Under the pieces are notes generated by a model that was given only the letters and a program-made list of their open reading frames with translations, was not told where the DNA came from and did not search any database. The position numbers were made by a program, and so were the translations under genes. This document shows, in pieces, positions 8,634 to 16,905 of a stretch of 64,000 nucleotides of DNA. How positions within the stretch are numbered: position 1 is the first letter of the stretch; every line of letters starts with the position of its first letter. The DNA comes from Imperialibacter roseus. GTDB lineage: Bacteria; Bacteroidota; Bacteroidia; Cytophagales; Cyclobacteriaceae. The stretch lies in assembly GCF_032999765.1 (NCBI RefSeq), contig NZ_CP136051.1:5350501-5414500 (forward strand). The letters are read 5' to 3'.

Positions 8634-9659
8634 ATGAACCTGGCAACATTTAATGATAACGTAAGACTGCTCAACAAATTGAGCTGGCGCAAGGCTGTCA
8701 ATGGTGGCAAGCTGCTGGGTAGCTTCCTGGTGAGTAAGCAGCTGGGCAGGGCACGTCACAGCGGGCTGCCGATCAGCCTGGCCATAGAACCTACAACAGC
8801 CTGCAATCTGCGTTGTCCCGAATGCCCCAGCGGGTTGAGGTCGTTTAGCAGACCCACAGGAAAAATTGCGCTCCCGTTTTTTCAAAAAATCATTGATGAG
8901 GCGCACAGCCATTTGCTCTACCTCACCTTCTACTTTCAGGGAGAGCCTTATCTTCATCCTGATTTTCTGGAAATGGTGAGTTATGCACACCAAAAGAAAA
9001 TATACACTGCAACCTCCACCAATGCACATTTCCTTTCGGACGAAATGGCCAGAAAGACTATTGAGTCAGGCCTCGACAGGCTTATCATCTCTATTGACGG
9101 GGCCACGCAGGACACCTACGCCTCTTACCGTAAAGAGGGCAAACTCCAGGAAGTAATAGACGGCACCAAACGGCTTGTGAAGTGGAAAAAGGAGTTAGGT
9201 TCAAAAACGCCACACTTGATCTTTCAATTTTTGGTAGTCAAACCAAACGAGCATGAAATTGACGAGATAAAAGAGCTGGGGAAAAAACTTGGTGTTGATG
9301 AGATCCGGTTCAAAACAGCCCAAATTTATGACTACGAAAATGGGTCTCCGCTAATTCCCTCCATCGAGAAATATTCCCGATACAGTCAAAATGCCGAGGG
9401 AAAGTGGTCTATGAAAAACGTCCTTCGCAATGAGTGCTGGAAAATGTGGCACTCAGGAGTAATTACCTGGGATGGCCAAATGGTACCCTGCTGCTTCGAC
9501 AAAGACGCTACCCATTCAATGGGGAATGTTTCGGACAGCTCTATGGCAGAGATTTGGAGGGGAGCGTCGTACAATCGATTCAGAAACGCTTTGCTGCGGT
9601 CAAGAAAAGACATCGACATTTGCAAGAATTGCAGCGAGGGCGGAGCAGTCTGGGCCTGA
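8634..9659 (+). CDS. Radical SAM/SPASM domain protein
   Basis: The 341-residue protein has the radical SAM cluster motif CNLRCPEC (C-x3-C-x2-C) near residues 57-64, preceded by AIEPTTA. The barrel follows, with the FQGEPYLHP (GGEP-equivalent) motif near 101 and ISIDGATQDTY near 150. The C-terminal SPASM region contains C-x4-W...CC near 268-288 (ECWKMW, VPCCFDKD) and a final CKNC near 330, enough for at least one auxiliary 4Fe-4S cluster. SPASM proteins modify peptides, proteins or small molecules. No precursor peptide was found next to it, so the substrate is unknown. The ATG at 8634 follows a 66-base gap and is the first in frame. Confidence 0.85.
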   Translation: MNLATFNDNVRLLNKLSWRKAVNGGKLLGSFLVSKQLGRARHSGLPISLAIEPTTACNLRCPECPSGLRSFSRPTGKIALPFFQKIIDEAHSHLLYLTFYFQGEPYLHPDFLEMVSYAHQKKIYTATSTNAHFLSDEMARKTIESGLDRLIISIDGATQDTYASYRKEGKLQEVIDGTKRLVKWKKELGSKTPHLIFQFLVVKPNEHEIDEIKELGKKLGVDEIRFKTAQIYDYENGSPLIPSIEKYSRYSQNAEGKWSMKNVLRNECWKMWHSGVITWDGQMVPCCFDKDATHSMGNVSDSSMAEIWRGASYNRFRNALLRSRKDIDICKNCSEGGAVWA

Positions 9660-9663
9660 GTTT

Positions 9664-9825
9664 TTACTTTTGAGCCGTTTCTTTCAGGGCCTTCTGGATG
9701 TCGGCTTCGCTACAGCCACAGCCTTTGGCACACCCCTTGTCAACTTTCAGGCTCAGATAAATCTTTCTCCCCAGGAATAAGACGGCACCTGCAAATAATA
9801 CCCCGATGATAATTGTTTCGATCAT
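9664..9825 (-). CDS. 53-residue FeoB-associated-type Cys-rich membrane protein
   Basis: Reading the minus strand from the ATG at 9825 gives 53 residues: one N-terminal membrane helix (ETIIIGVLFAGAVLFLG, about 3-19), a basic patch, then a Cys cluster CAKGCGC at about 32-38 and an acidic-basic tail. This matches the pattern of FeoB-associated Cys-rich membrane proteins, which usually lie beside the ferrous iron transporter FeoB. No feoAB is in this window, so here it is an orphan. It is convergent with the radical SAM gene, with only four bases between the stops. The family call rests on size, helix and Cys pattern alone. Confidence 0.65.
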   Translation of the reverse strand: MIETIIIGVLFAGAVLFLGRKIYLSLKVDKGCAKGCGCSEADIQKALKETAQK

Positions 9826-9859
9826 TTCAGTAAGTCAACGGTAGTATTGCTGCTGAAGT

Positions 9860-10657
9860 TCAGTCTAACCAGAATTTCTTAATCGTACCAAGCAGCTCGC
9901 TTTGTATGCCACAGCCAGCTATAAGCTCCCGGCCGAATATGTAGTTGTCGCCCCCTTTGAAGTCCGTAACAGTACCGCCTGCCTCCGTTACAAGTAAGAC
10001 GCCCGCTGCAACATCCCAGGAATTCAGGTTGAACTCAAAAAACGCTTCAAAACGGCCGCACGCAACATAGGCTAGGTCCACAGCCGCACTGCCCATCCTT
10101 CTGAGCCCATGAGAAGACTTCATCAATTCATTGAGAATATTCAGATAGGGCATCATTTTTCCAAAGTCGTTATATGGAAAGCCCGTGGCGAGCAGCGACT
10201 CATTTATTTGGGTAGCATTTGACACCCTAATTGGCTTTCCATTGCAGAAGGCTCCCTTACCCTTGATAGCATGAAAACACTCGTCACGGTTTACCTCATA
10301 CACTACCCCCAGAATCGCTTGCTTGTCTCGCACCAACGCCAGGCTCACAGAGTAAATAGGAAGGCCGTGCACAAAGTTTGTGGTGCCGTCAAGCGGGTCT
10401 ATCACCCATTGTAAGGATTGCTCTGAGCTGGCCACGGTTCCTTCCTCGGTAATAAAGCCAGCTTCCGGCAGCACTTCTCTCAAGCGCTCTACGATCATCT
10501 CTTCGCACGCCTTGTCAACATAGGACACCAAATTGTTGTGTCCCTTTAGTTCTATCATGTCAGGAGTAAAGCCTTCTGCTTCTTTCTTCAAAAATTGCCC
10601 GGCTTCCTTACTGATGGCTATTACGTGGTGAACAAGTGTTTCTAATGGTATTTCCAT
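9860..10657 (-). CDS. suhB: Inositol monophosphatase family phosphatase
   Basis: This Mg-dependent sugar-phosphate phosphatase has 265 residues, the normal length. The metal-binding motifs are FITEEG (E71/E72), WVIDPLDGTTNFVHGLP (about 84-100, with D87 and D90) and NLNSWDVAAGVLLVTEAGG near 211-229. Relatives hydrolyse inositol-1-phosphate, fructose-1,6-bisphosphate or PAP. Sequence alone cannot separate these, so suhB is used as a family label. It is the last gene of a minus-strand run behind rsmI, 7 bases after it. Confidence 0.85.
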   Translation of the reverse strand: MEIPLETLVHHVIAISKEAGQFLKKEAEGFTPDMIELKGHNNLVSYVDKACEEMIVERLREVLPEAGFITEEGTVASSEQSLQWVIDPLDGTTNFVHGLPIYSVSLALVRDKQAILGVVYEVNRDECFHAIKGKGAFCNGKPIRVSNATQINESLLATGFPYNDFGKMMPYLNILNELMKSSHGLRRMGSAAVDLAYVACGRFEAFFEFNLNSWDVAAGVLLVTEAGGTVTDFKGGDNYIFGRELIAGCGIQSELLGTIKKFWLD

Positions 10658-10664
10658 CGTGTTA

Positions 10665-11339
10665 TTACTTTCCTGATACGACGATCACAATTTCCCCTTT
10701 GGGTGGCTTAGCCTGAAAATGAGCCAAAACCTCCGTTGCGCTTCCGGTAATGGTTTCTTCGTAGAGCTTGGAGAGCTCCCTGCTAACCGAAACCATTCGC
10801 TCGCCGCCAAGTAAGGTAACAAACATTTCAAGAGTTTTTACCAACCTGTGTGGTGATTCATAGTAAATAACTGCCCTTTCTTCTTCCTTAATGGCTTCTA
10901 TTTTGGACTGCTTACCCTTTTTGTGAGGAAGAAAACCTTCGAATACAAATCTATCGCAAGGAAACCCACTTTTGACAACAGCAGGAATGAGCGCCGTTGG
11001 GCCTGGCAAGCAATCGATCACAATGCCTGCACTTATCGCCTCCCTCACTATCAGGTATCCGGGGTCGGAAATTCCGGGAGTCCCGGCGTCAGAAATCAAC
11101 GCCATACTCTCGCCTGCTTTCAACCTTGCCACAAGGTCACTTACTACTTTATGCTCATTGAAAATATGAAAGCTTTTAACCGGTTTGCTGATCTCAAAGT
11201 GCTTGAGTAGAACCCCGGATGTACGGGTGTCTTCCGCCAGTATCACATCCACCTCCTTCAATACCCTTAGGGCTCTGAGAGTGATGTCCTCCAGGTTGCC
11301 AATCGGCGTCGGAACCAGATATAGCTTCGCTGCCGCCAT
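10665..11339 (-). CDS. rsmI: 16S rRNA (cytidine(1402)-2'-O)-methyltransferase
   Basis: RsmI 2'-O-methylates C1402 in the decoding centre of 16S rRNA. The 224-residue protein has the tetrapyrrole-methylase fold motifs: LYLVPTPIGNLEDITLRAL at the N-terminus, VILAEDTRTSGVLLKHF near 32-48, ALISDAGTPGISDPG near 80-94 and CLPGPTALIPAVVKSGFP near 108-125. It lacks the C-terminal extension of the roughly 285-residue E. coli enzyme. The upstream pterin dehydratase stop abuts its ATG with no gap. Confidence 0.93.
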   Translation of the reverse strand: MAAAKLYLVPTPIGNLEDITLRALRVLKEVDVILAEDTRTSGVLLKHFEISKPVKSFHIFNEHKVVSDLVARLKAGESMALISDAGTPGISDPGYLIVREAISAGIVIDCLPGPTALIPAVVKSGFPCDRFVFEGFLPHKKGKQSKIEAIKEEERAVIYYESPHRLVKTLEMFVTLLGGERMVSVSRELSKLYEETITGSATEVLAHFQAKPPKGEIVIVVSGK

Positions 11340-11573
11340 CTATTTCAAGAGCGCATCAATCACGCTCGCAAGCTTCCTGTCCTTCTCAGTCACAGTATTG
11401 CCCGCACTGTGGGTGGTCAACTCTATGGTCACTTTATTGTAAACGTTGCTCCAATTAGGGTGGTGATCCATTTTCTCTGCTTCAATGGCTACCTTTGTCA
11501 TAAACCCGAATGCTTCAACAAAATTCTTGAAGGTAATTTCTCGTAAAAGTTTGTTGTTCTCTTCTTTCCACAT
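11340..11573 (-). CDS. 4a-hydroxytetrahydrobiopterin dehydratase (pterin-4a-carbinolamine dehydratase)
   Basis: This small 77-residue protein has the PCD/DCoH signature: [26 protein letters not shown] (split over about 17-42), with the catalytic HHPNW block, then [20 protein letters not shown]. It dehydrates 4a-hydroxytetrahydrobiopterin after aromatic amino-acid hydroxylation; in bacteria without that pathway it may serve in molybdopterin or other pterin metabolism. No phenylalanine hydroxylase is in the window. It lies between a lipoprotein methyltransferase gene (6-base gap) and rsmI (no gap), so it is probably co-transcribed with them. Confidence 0.88.
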   Translation of the reverse strand: MWKEENNKLLREITFKNFVEAFGFMTKVAIEAEKMDHHPNWSNVYNKVTIELTTHSAGNTVTEKDRKLASVIDALLK

Positions 11574-11579
11574 AATGTT

Positions 11580-12278
11580 TTATCTTTTAGTGGCGGTAAT
11601 GATGTATTGATAGGGTAGCGTCTTCGCATCTACCTCTTTTATAGTAAACCCAACTGCCTTCAATTCGTTCACCAGTTTTTGGCTAGAAATCCAAAGATTA
11701 TCAGGTGGTGTTACAGGAGATCGCTCGGGCTTAAAGTCAACAATCACCAGTTGCCCCCCCTCTTTTAGCCCGCTCATTATTTCACTAAAGTAGTTCTTTC
11801 GCTCTGGTAAAAAAGATGCGGTATTGACAATGAGTACTCCATCAGCTTCGTTTATCGCAATGCCAGGTGTTTCCGGCACTGTTTTTCTCGTCTCTATACT
11901 GCCAACGTGCGTTGGCAGTTTTGTAGCTTCCTCCTCAATGTGCTGCAAAAAGTTGTCGTCAATATCTATCGCTATCACATCAGCCCCTGCGGTAGCCAGC
12001 CGTAGAGTGAAATAGCCAGCTCCGGCACCAATGTCGGCGATTTTCTTCCCGTGTGCGTCACCAAACTTTTGTATGACCTCGCCAGGCTTTTGCCAGCTAT
12101 CCCGATCCGGGTCTTCAAACTCGTCAGAAAACAAGTCTTCCCCACCGACAGGCACACTCTCAGTTCCGACCACTTCCTTTTTTTGGCTTGACTCGTCATT
12201 GCTAATAGTTTCCCCACCACACGACATCACCACAACGCCTATACCCATAATAACCAGGAACTGTTGAAAGCCAATCAT
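11580..12278 (-). CDS. Predicted lipoprotein with SAM-dependent methyltransferase domain
   Basis: The first 20 residues form a lipoprotein signal with lipobox V-M-S-C20, although the n-region lacks a positive residue. After a charged linker (about 21-60), a class I methyltransferase domain begins with WQKPGEVIQKFG, motif I KIADIGAGAGYFTLRLA near 76-92 and AIDIDDNF near 97-104. The later motifs EADGVLIVNTASFLPERKNYF and GGQLVIVDFKPERSP also fit. The methyltransferase call is strong. Export of a SAM enzyme is odd because SAM is cytoplasmic. Either the lipobox is false, the start lies further downstream, or the fold has lost catalysis. It starts one base after the DUF493 gene. Confidence 0.75.
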   Translation of the reverse strand: MIGFQQFLVIMGIGVVVMSCGGETISNDESSQKKEVVGTESVPVGGEDLFSDEFEDPDRDSWQKPGEVIQKFGDAHGKKIADIGAGAGYFTLRLATAGADVIAIDIDDNFLQHIEEEATKLPTHVGSIETRKTVPETPGIAINEADGVLIVNTASFLPERKNYFSEIMSGLKEGGQLVIVDFKPERSPVTPPDNLWISSQKLVNELKAVGFTIKEVDAKTLPYQYIITATKR

Positions 12279-12279
12279 A

Positions 12280-12540
12280 TTATAAAGATATAACGCCCTC
12301 CACCGACTTCACAGTAACATACACTTCGACCACTTCCTCGCTCGACTCGACGATCTTCTCCAAAGTCAAACTGGTGTACCGGTTGTTGCTGGAGCTCCTC
12401 AAACTCAGTTTTCCAACAGGCAGGAGGCTTTCGACGTCAGCAACTTTTTCACTTGGAACAATAAATTTGAAAATATAAGCTCCTGGAAATGTGTGCTCTT
12501 GTTCCAGCTTTTCTTTGAAAGAAACGATTTGCGGGTCCAT
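12280..12540 (-). CDS. DUF493 (YbeD-like) family protein
   Basis: This small ferredoxin-like-fold protein has about 86 residues when started at MDPQIVSFKEKLEQ. The block FPGAYIFKFIVPSE and the closing YTSLTLEKIVESSEEVVEVYVTVK pattern match DUF493/YbeD. In E. coli YbeD lies beside lipB; function is unknown, perhaps small-molecule regulation. A longer frame to 12576 adds 12 residues that read through the terminator region and is unlikely. The gene is the first of a five-gene minus-strand run ending at the inositol-monophosphatase-family gene. Confidence 0.75.
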   Translation of the reverse strand: MDPQIVSFKEKLEQEHTFPGAYIFKFIVPSEKVADVESLLPVGKLSLRSSSNNRYTSLTLEKIVESSEEVVEVYVTVKSVEGVISL

Positions 12541-12562
12541 TCTTGCGTGTTGTAAAAAGAAA

Positions 12563-12596
12563 AAAGGAGTTACCAAAAAATATCGGCAACTCCTTT
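12563..12596 (-). terminator. Rho-independent terminator downstream of the PpiD gene
   Basis: AAAGGAGTT and AACTCCTTT form a perfect 9-bp stem, and the flanking A-rich arm gives a U-run on the minus-strand transcript. It lies 20 bases past the PpiD stop and separates the envelope cluster from the DUF493 operon. Confidence 0.75.
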
Positions 12597-12615
12597 CTTT
12601 AGCTTCTAAATATTA

Positions 12616-14724
12616 TCAGAAAAACTTATAACGCTCATCTTCTATTTCGGCAAACTCCCGAATAGCCTGCGACAAGCTGAATGATATCCTCGACTGACGA
12701 CGCTGACTCAATTGATCTTTGAACGTACTGAAATCAGCCACTTCAGGGGCCTCGGTGATCGAAACAGTTTCAACAATTACTACTCCATTATCTGCCTTCA
12801 CCACATCTGACCTTTCGCCTGCTGCCAGCGCAAATGCTTTTCCAACAGCCTCAGGCGCATTACCCACACCTGTAAGTGCGTTAGCGCTTAGTTTCAAATC
12901 ACTCATTGTATAGACTGTGGCATCAGCTCCCATTTGATCGCTGATTTCATCCAGAGTGCCCGTCTTAGTTTTCAGTTGATCAGCAATTACAGCCGCCTTC
13001 TTTTCGTCCTTTACCTTTTTGGTAATGTCGTCCCTAACGGCACTCAGCTCCACAAGTCCTTTAGGCTGCTCGCCAGTCATGGCTGCCACTACATATTCGC
13101 TATCCAGCTCATAAACCTCCGACACTTTGCCCACACTGCCGTCGTTGAACAACCAGATGATGATTGTTCTGGCATCAGAAAGTCCGCCGAAACGCCTAGC
13201 ATTTGGTGCTACTCCCTTCGCTTCTTCTATTTCAAGGCCCTTTTCTGCTGCATTGGCACGAAACTGCTCAAGGTTTTCGCTGCTCAATGCAAACATATCT
13301 GCATCACGATACGCCATGTTACGGGTATCGTCACTGGCAATAATCTCCTTTTCTATGGTAGCTACTTTATAGGTAGTGTTTGTTTTAACAGCAGTTACCT
13401 CTATAATATGATACCCAAAGTCTGTCTCAACTACGTCGTTCAGAAGGCCGGTTTTTGTTGCATCAAATACGGCCTTCTCGAAGGGCTCAACCATGCGGCC
13501 TTCACCAAACCAACCCAAATCACCACCTCTGGTAGCTGTGCCGTCGGTTCCGTGAATACGAGCCATTTCGGCAAAACTTGCTCCCCTTTTTATCTCAGCA
13601 AGAATCTTCCGGGCCTCAGCCTTGGCTGCGCTTTTGGCTGCCTGGGTTTCGTCTTCGCCTTTGAAGAGGATGTGGCTGGCACGGGCGTAGCCGGTTGTGC
13701 CTTCTGCTTTCTTGGAAAGCTTGTAAACAGTGTACCTGTCATTGGCTAAAATTGGGCCAATGATATCGCCGTCCTGCATTGTTTTGATAGTGTCGTTCAA
13801 AGACGCCGGTAACTGGTCAGGAGTGTATGTTCTAAAAGGCGTCGGTGCATCAGAGTTGGCTCTGGCAAAAAGCGAATCATTCTTCGATTGTGCTAATAAG
13901 CCTTTGATCTCATTAATCTCTTCGATCACTGCCGCTGTGTCGTCAGCGGAAGCAATGATAGGAAAAGAAATGTACTCAAGAGATCGTGAGAGTTCTCTTT
14001 GGTATTGATCAGCGTGGCTTTTTAAGTATGCCTGTAGCTCGGCGTCAGTTACAGTAACAGAAGAGTCGCTAACAGTGTAATAAGGGACGTAAAGATACTT
14101 TACCTCAGCGATCTTATTGGCTTGAACATATTCCCTTTTAGCCTCTTCCTGTGTGACATAATTAGTTTGAAGAAACAAATTGTCAAACTTCAGCATCAGT
14201 CTCGCCGGAGCCAGCGTGCCCTCAAAGTTGTACCATGCTGCCTGCTGCTGTGCGGGCATGGCACTAAGGTTCTGCAAATACGTGATGATCTGGTCTTTGT
14301 CAAACTGGCCAGTTTCAGGGTTTGTAAACGCCTGAACGATTTCCGGGCTAATATTATTACCCTGAACCATATCAACCACTTCCTCATCAGAAACAGTTAT
14401 TCCCAACCCGTCGAACTCTTCTTCATAAGCATACTTGTTAACCAACAAATCCCAAGCTTGCTGTCTGATAGAGTACATATCGTCGCCACTTGGGCTTCGG
14501 CCCTGACTCATTTGAAAGTTGAACGAAAGTTCGTCTACCTTGCTCTGAAATTCATCAAGCTTAATAGTGGTGCCATTAATTTCTCCTATTTCGTTCGTAT
14601 TACCGCCCAACAAGGTCGAGTTTGGGCCAAGCAAATCTCCCCCTACTACGAATAGTCCCAACCCAAGAGCAATAATACCTACTGCCAACCCAGTTCTCTC
14701 TCTTATTTTATTAATGAAACCCAT
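12616..14724 (-). CDS. PpiD-like periplasmic peptidyl-prolyl isomerase, membrane-anchored
   Basis: A short cytoplasmic N-terminus (MGFINKIRERTG) leads into one membrane helix at about 12-31. A SurA-N-like chaperone region follows at about 35-230, then a parvulin/rotamase domain at about 345-430 with the block ASHILFKGEDE and GGDLGWFGEGRMVEPFEKAVFD. A further C-terminal PPIase-like region extends to residue 702. This is the PpiD/SurA layout that helps outer-membrane and secreted proteins fold. The ATG at 14724 directly precedes the anchor; an upstream frame to 14775 only adds non-conserved residues. It closes the coaX-to-PpiD envelope cluster and is followed by a terminator. Confidence 0.88.
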   Translation of the reverse strand: MGFINKIRERTGLAVGIIALGLGLFVVGGDLLGPNSTLLGGNTNEIGEINGTTIKLDEFQSKVDELSFNFQMSQGRSPSGDDMYSIRQQAWDLLVNKYAYEEEFDGLGITVSDEEVVDMVQGNNISPEIVQAFTNPETGQFDKDQIITYLQNLSAMPAQQQAAWYNFEGTLAPARLMLKFDNLFLQTNYVTQEEAKREYVQANKIAEVKYLYVPYYTVSDSSVTVTDAELQAYLKSHADQYQRELSRSLEYISFPIIASADDTAAVIEEINEIKGLLAQSKNDSLFARANSDAPTPFRTYTPDQLPASLNDTIKTMQDGDIIGPILANDRYTVYKLSKKAEGTTGYARASHILFKGEDETQAAKSAAKAEARKILAEIKRGASFAEMARIHGTDGTATRGGDLGWFGEGRMVEPFEKAVFDATKTGLLNDVVETDFGYHIIEVTAVKTNTTYKVATIEKEIIASDDTRNMAYRDADMFALSSENLEQFRANAAEKGLEIEEAKGVAPNARRFGGLSDARTIIIWLFNDGSVGKVSEVYELDSEYVVAAMTGEQPKGLVELSAVRDDITKKVKDEKKAAVIADQLKTKTGTLDEISDQMGADATVYTMSDLKLSANALTGVGNAPEAVGKAFALAAGERSDVVKADNGVVIVETVSITEAPEVADFSTFKDQLSQRRQSRISFSLSQAIREFAEIEDERYKFF

Positions 14725-14795
14725 ATCTTCGTTTTTAGCGAGCCGCAAAATAATATCATTCGAAGCTAAAATCAAAATGGAGATTCGAGGTTTTA

Positions 14796-16082
14796 CTAGC
14801 CCCTATCTTCCTCATTTTGAACGGTTAGCTTCACTCTGTCAATCCTGTTGTCCGTTTTTGAATAAACGGTGATCACGAAAGGGCCAACCTCTATTATGTC
14901 GTTTACCTCAGGAATGTTTTCGTTCACAGAAAGTATCAGACCGCCGAGCGTTTCGTAATCTCCCACCGGCAAGTTCAAATCGTATCTGTCGTTGAGGTAA
15001 TCGATCTCAAGTCTCGCACTTAAAATGTAATTTCGCTGGTCGATTTTTTCTTCTACCAGGTCCTCATCGTCATCATGCTCGTCGTTGATCTCTCCGAAAA
15101 TTTCCTCAATGATGTCCTCCATGCTCACGATACCTGACGTGCCCCCATATTCGTCTACCACCAATGCAAGGCTCTTTCTTTCGGTCAGAAACTGAATCAT
15201 CAGCTCATTAACAAGAGAAGTTTCGGTAACGATAATAATCGGCGTTAGAATAGACTTGATGTCTTTTGGCTTTTTGAATACCTCAAGCGAATGACAGTAC
15301 CCTATCACTTCGTCAATCGTGTTCTTATAAATCACGATTTTCGAATGTCCACTTTCGATAAAAGCATTTTTTAGTTCTTCTATCCCATCCTCAATGTCAA
15401 CTGCCACAATCTCCGGACGTGGAACCATGCAGTCTCTCACTTTAACCGTCTTAAACTCAAGGGCATTATTGAAAATTTTCGCATCAACCTCCCTGTTGTC
15501 ATTCTGGTTCTCGCTTGTCGACAAGTTTTTCAAGTAATTATTGAGGTCAATCAGTCCAAAAATGGGCTTGTCCTCAGAGTACTCGAACCTAAGTATTTTT
15601 GTTATAACAAACTTGGATGAAAGAACGATGATAAATACAAAGGGGTAAAGCACATAGTAGATGATCAAAATTGGCACTGCAAACAGTGTGAGCAGCCAAT
15701 CCGGATTGATCATAAAAATACTCTTGGGCGTATATTCCGCAGTGATGATCACTATAAAAGTTGAAAGCAGGGTTTGAATTAGCCCCACCGTCACATCGTT
15801 CCTCAAAGAGTCAGGAAGGCTTGTCGCCAGCCAGGGCTCGAGCAGCCCAGCCATGTAGTACCCATACAATACCAATGAAATGGTGTTCCCTACCAGCGTT
15901 GTGCTTATAAACTGGGATGGGTTTTTTACAAACCGGGTTAAAATTTGCCCTGAAATAGCTCCCTGCTTACGCAGAAGTTCGATGTGAAGTCGATTGGCCG
16001 AGACAAACGCAATTTCTACACCCGAAAAGAAGGCTGAAAAAGCCAGGCAAATGAGAATAATTATGACTTGGTTTGGATCCAT
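14796..16082 (-). CDS. CNNM/CBS-domain membrane protein (hemolysin family, GldE/CorC-like)
   Basis: The 428-residue protein starts with a CNNM transmembrane domain (about 1-185), whose first helix carries AFFSGVEIAFVSANRLHIELL, the family hallmark. Two CBS motifs follow at about 210-330 (VRDCMVPRPEIVAVD and LALVVDEYGGTSGIVSMEDIIEEIFGEI). A CorC/HlyC transporter-associated domain closes the protein at about 345-425. Family members move or sense Mg2+ or other divalent ions; the Bacteroidota paralogue GldE is linked to gliding. Sequence alone does not decide between these. It sits between a 50-residue membrane protein and PpiD in the envelope cluster. Confidence 0.85.
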   Translation of the reverse strand: MDPNQVIIILICLAFSAFFSGVEIAFVSANRLHIELLRKQGAISGQILTRFVKNPSQFISTTLVGNTISLVLYGYYMAGLLEPWLATSLPDSLRNDVTVGLIQTLLSTFIVIITAEYTPKSIFMINPDWLLTLFAVPILIIYYVLYPFVFIIVLSSKFVITKILRFEYSEDKPIFGLIDLNNYLKNLSTSENQNDNREVDAKIFNNALEFKTVKVRDCMVPRPEIVAVDIEDGIEELKNAFIESGHSKIVIYKNTIDEVIGYCHSLEVFKKPKDIKSILTPIIIVTETSLVNELMIQFLTERKSLALVVDEYGGTSGIVSMEDIIEEIFGEINDEHDDDEDLVEEKIDQRNYILSARLEIDYLNDRYDLNLPVGDYETLGGLILSVNENIPEVNDIIEVGPFVITVYSKTDNRIDRVKLTVQNEEDRG

Positions 16083-16167
16083 TAGCTTTGGAAGCCTCTA
16101 TTGCCTTGCAAAGAAGAAGTACAAATTTTGTTACCCGACTTACTCCTGAAATGTTTATTTCGGTTTA

Positions 16168-16320
16168 TCATTTCACAAATTTATACAAAAGTAGCAGACA
16201 AACACTGATCATTAGGATCCAGTATGAATGCACCACACCGACGGTCATCGTTTGATGAACGCCGATTATCAAAAAACCAACGCTGAGTGTGAGCAATATT
16301 ATACCCCAACCTTTCTTCAT
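16168..16320 (-). CDS. 50-residue membrane protein coupled to lptC
   Basis: Minus-strand reading from the ATG at 16320 gives 50 residues with two hydrophobic segments (GIILLTLSVGFLIIGV at about 6-21 and HSYWILMISVCLLLLYKFV at about 31-49). Its ATG overlaps the lptC stop in an ATGA junction, strong evidence of translation. It fills the gap between lptC and the CNNM gene. I do not recognise the family. It may be a small partner of either neighbour. Confidence 0.65.
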   Translation of the reverse strand: MKKGWGIILLTLSVGFLIIGVHQTMTVGVVHSYWILMISVCLLLLYKFVK

Positions 16321-16850
16321 TGTGGATCATCTATGGTCAATGTTCCTGTTGGCTTGGTGATGGAATAACTTGAAAAATCTTGCCGGGCCGTCATTCCCTC
16401 TCCAGTATGGATTTCGCCTTCAGACCTAATAGTAACAAATTTATCAGTGAAAATCTCTTCTTTTATCGGGGTCCAGTACAACTCTTCTGTGTTTAGCTCA
16501 TCTCCGTCCAAAAGGCTGATCACAACCACATTTCCCTCTGCCTTGTAAAGATTCTCTTTAGCATTTTTCTCCCCTCTGTCGGCCCTCAGGGTGGATGACT
16601 TGGTGCCATCTTTCTCAAAAAACTCGATGTAGACACCATCAGGAAACTCTCTGTCGCCATTCTCGAACTCGAATTGCGTTGGTGCTTCCAGCCTGACTCT
16701 TACCTTAGCGGAGTCGCTAAACAAGGTGACCACGTCCTTGATCTCCATGACAGGCCCTTCGTAAAGCGGCATGTCCGACATGTCTTCCTTTTTCTCACAA
16801 GAAAAGATAAGAAGAGCAAATGAAATAAGATAACCTAAGCAGACTCTCAT
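16317..16850 (-). CDS. lptC: LPS export ABC transporter periplasmic protein LptC
   Basis: LptC passes lipopolysaccharide from the LptBFG transporter to the periplasmic bridge. Started at the ATG at 16850, the protein has 177 residues with a lipoprotein-like signal ending in I-F-S-C18, where E. coli LptC has an uncleaved helix. The beta-jellyroll follows (YEGPVMEIKDVVTLFSDS, RADRGEKNAKENLYKAEGNVVVI, LYWTPIKEEIFTDKFVTI), closing with the SSYSITKPTGT motif typical of Bacteroidota LptC. A longer frame to 16958 would read through the upstream terminator and is rejected. Other lpt genes are not in the window. Confidence 0.85.
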   Translation of the reverse strand: MRVCLGYLISFALLIFSCEKKEDMSDMPLYEGPVMEIKDVVTLFSDSAKVRVRLEAPTQFEFENGDREFPDGVYIEFFEKDGTKSSTLRADRGEKNAKENLYKAEGNVVVISLLDGDELNTEELYWTPIKEEIFTDKFVTIRSEGEIHTGEGMTARQDFSSYSITKPTGTLTIDDPQ

Positions 16851-16863
16851 ATAAATAAAAAAA

Positions 16864-16884
16864 GGTCGCTGCGTTACAACGACC
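16864..16884 (-). terminator. Terminator between the TPR gene and lptC
   Basis: GGTCG and CGACC pair across an 11-base loop, followed on the minus strand by a run of seven T residues. It lies about 20 bases after the TPR stop. Read-through may let part of the upstream transcript reach lptC, whose start is only 14 bases further on. Confidence 0.6.
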
Positions 16885-16905
16885 GTTTCAATATGGTTGT
16901 TTTTC

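Noticed and set aside
12934-13749. 271-codon plus-strand frame inside the PpiD gene
   Set aside because: It is antisense to a clearly conserved protein and shows no family resemblance.
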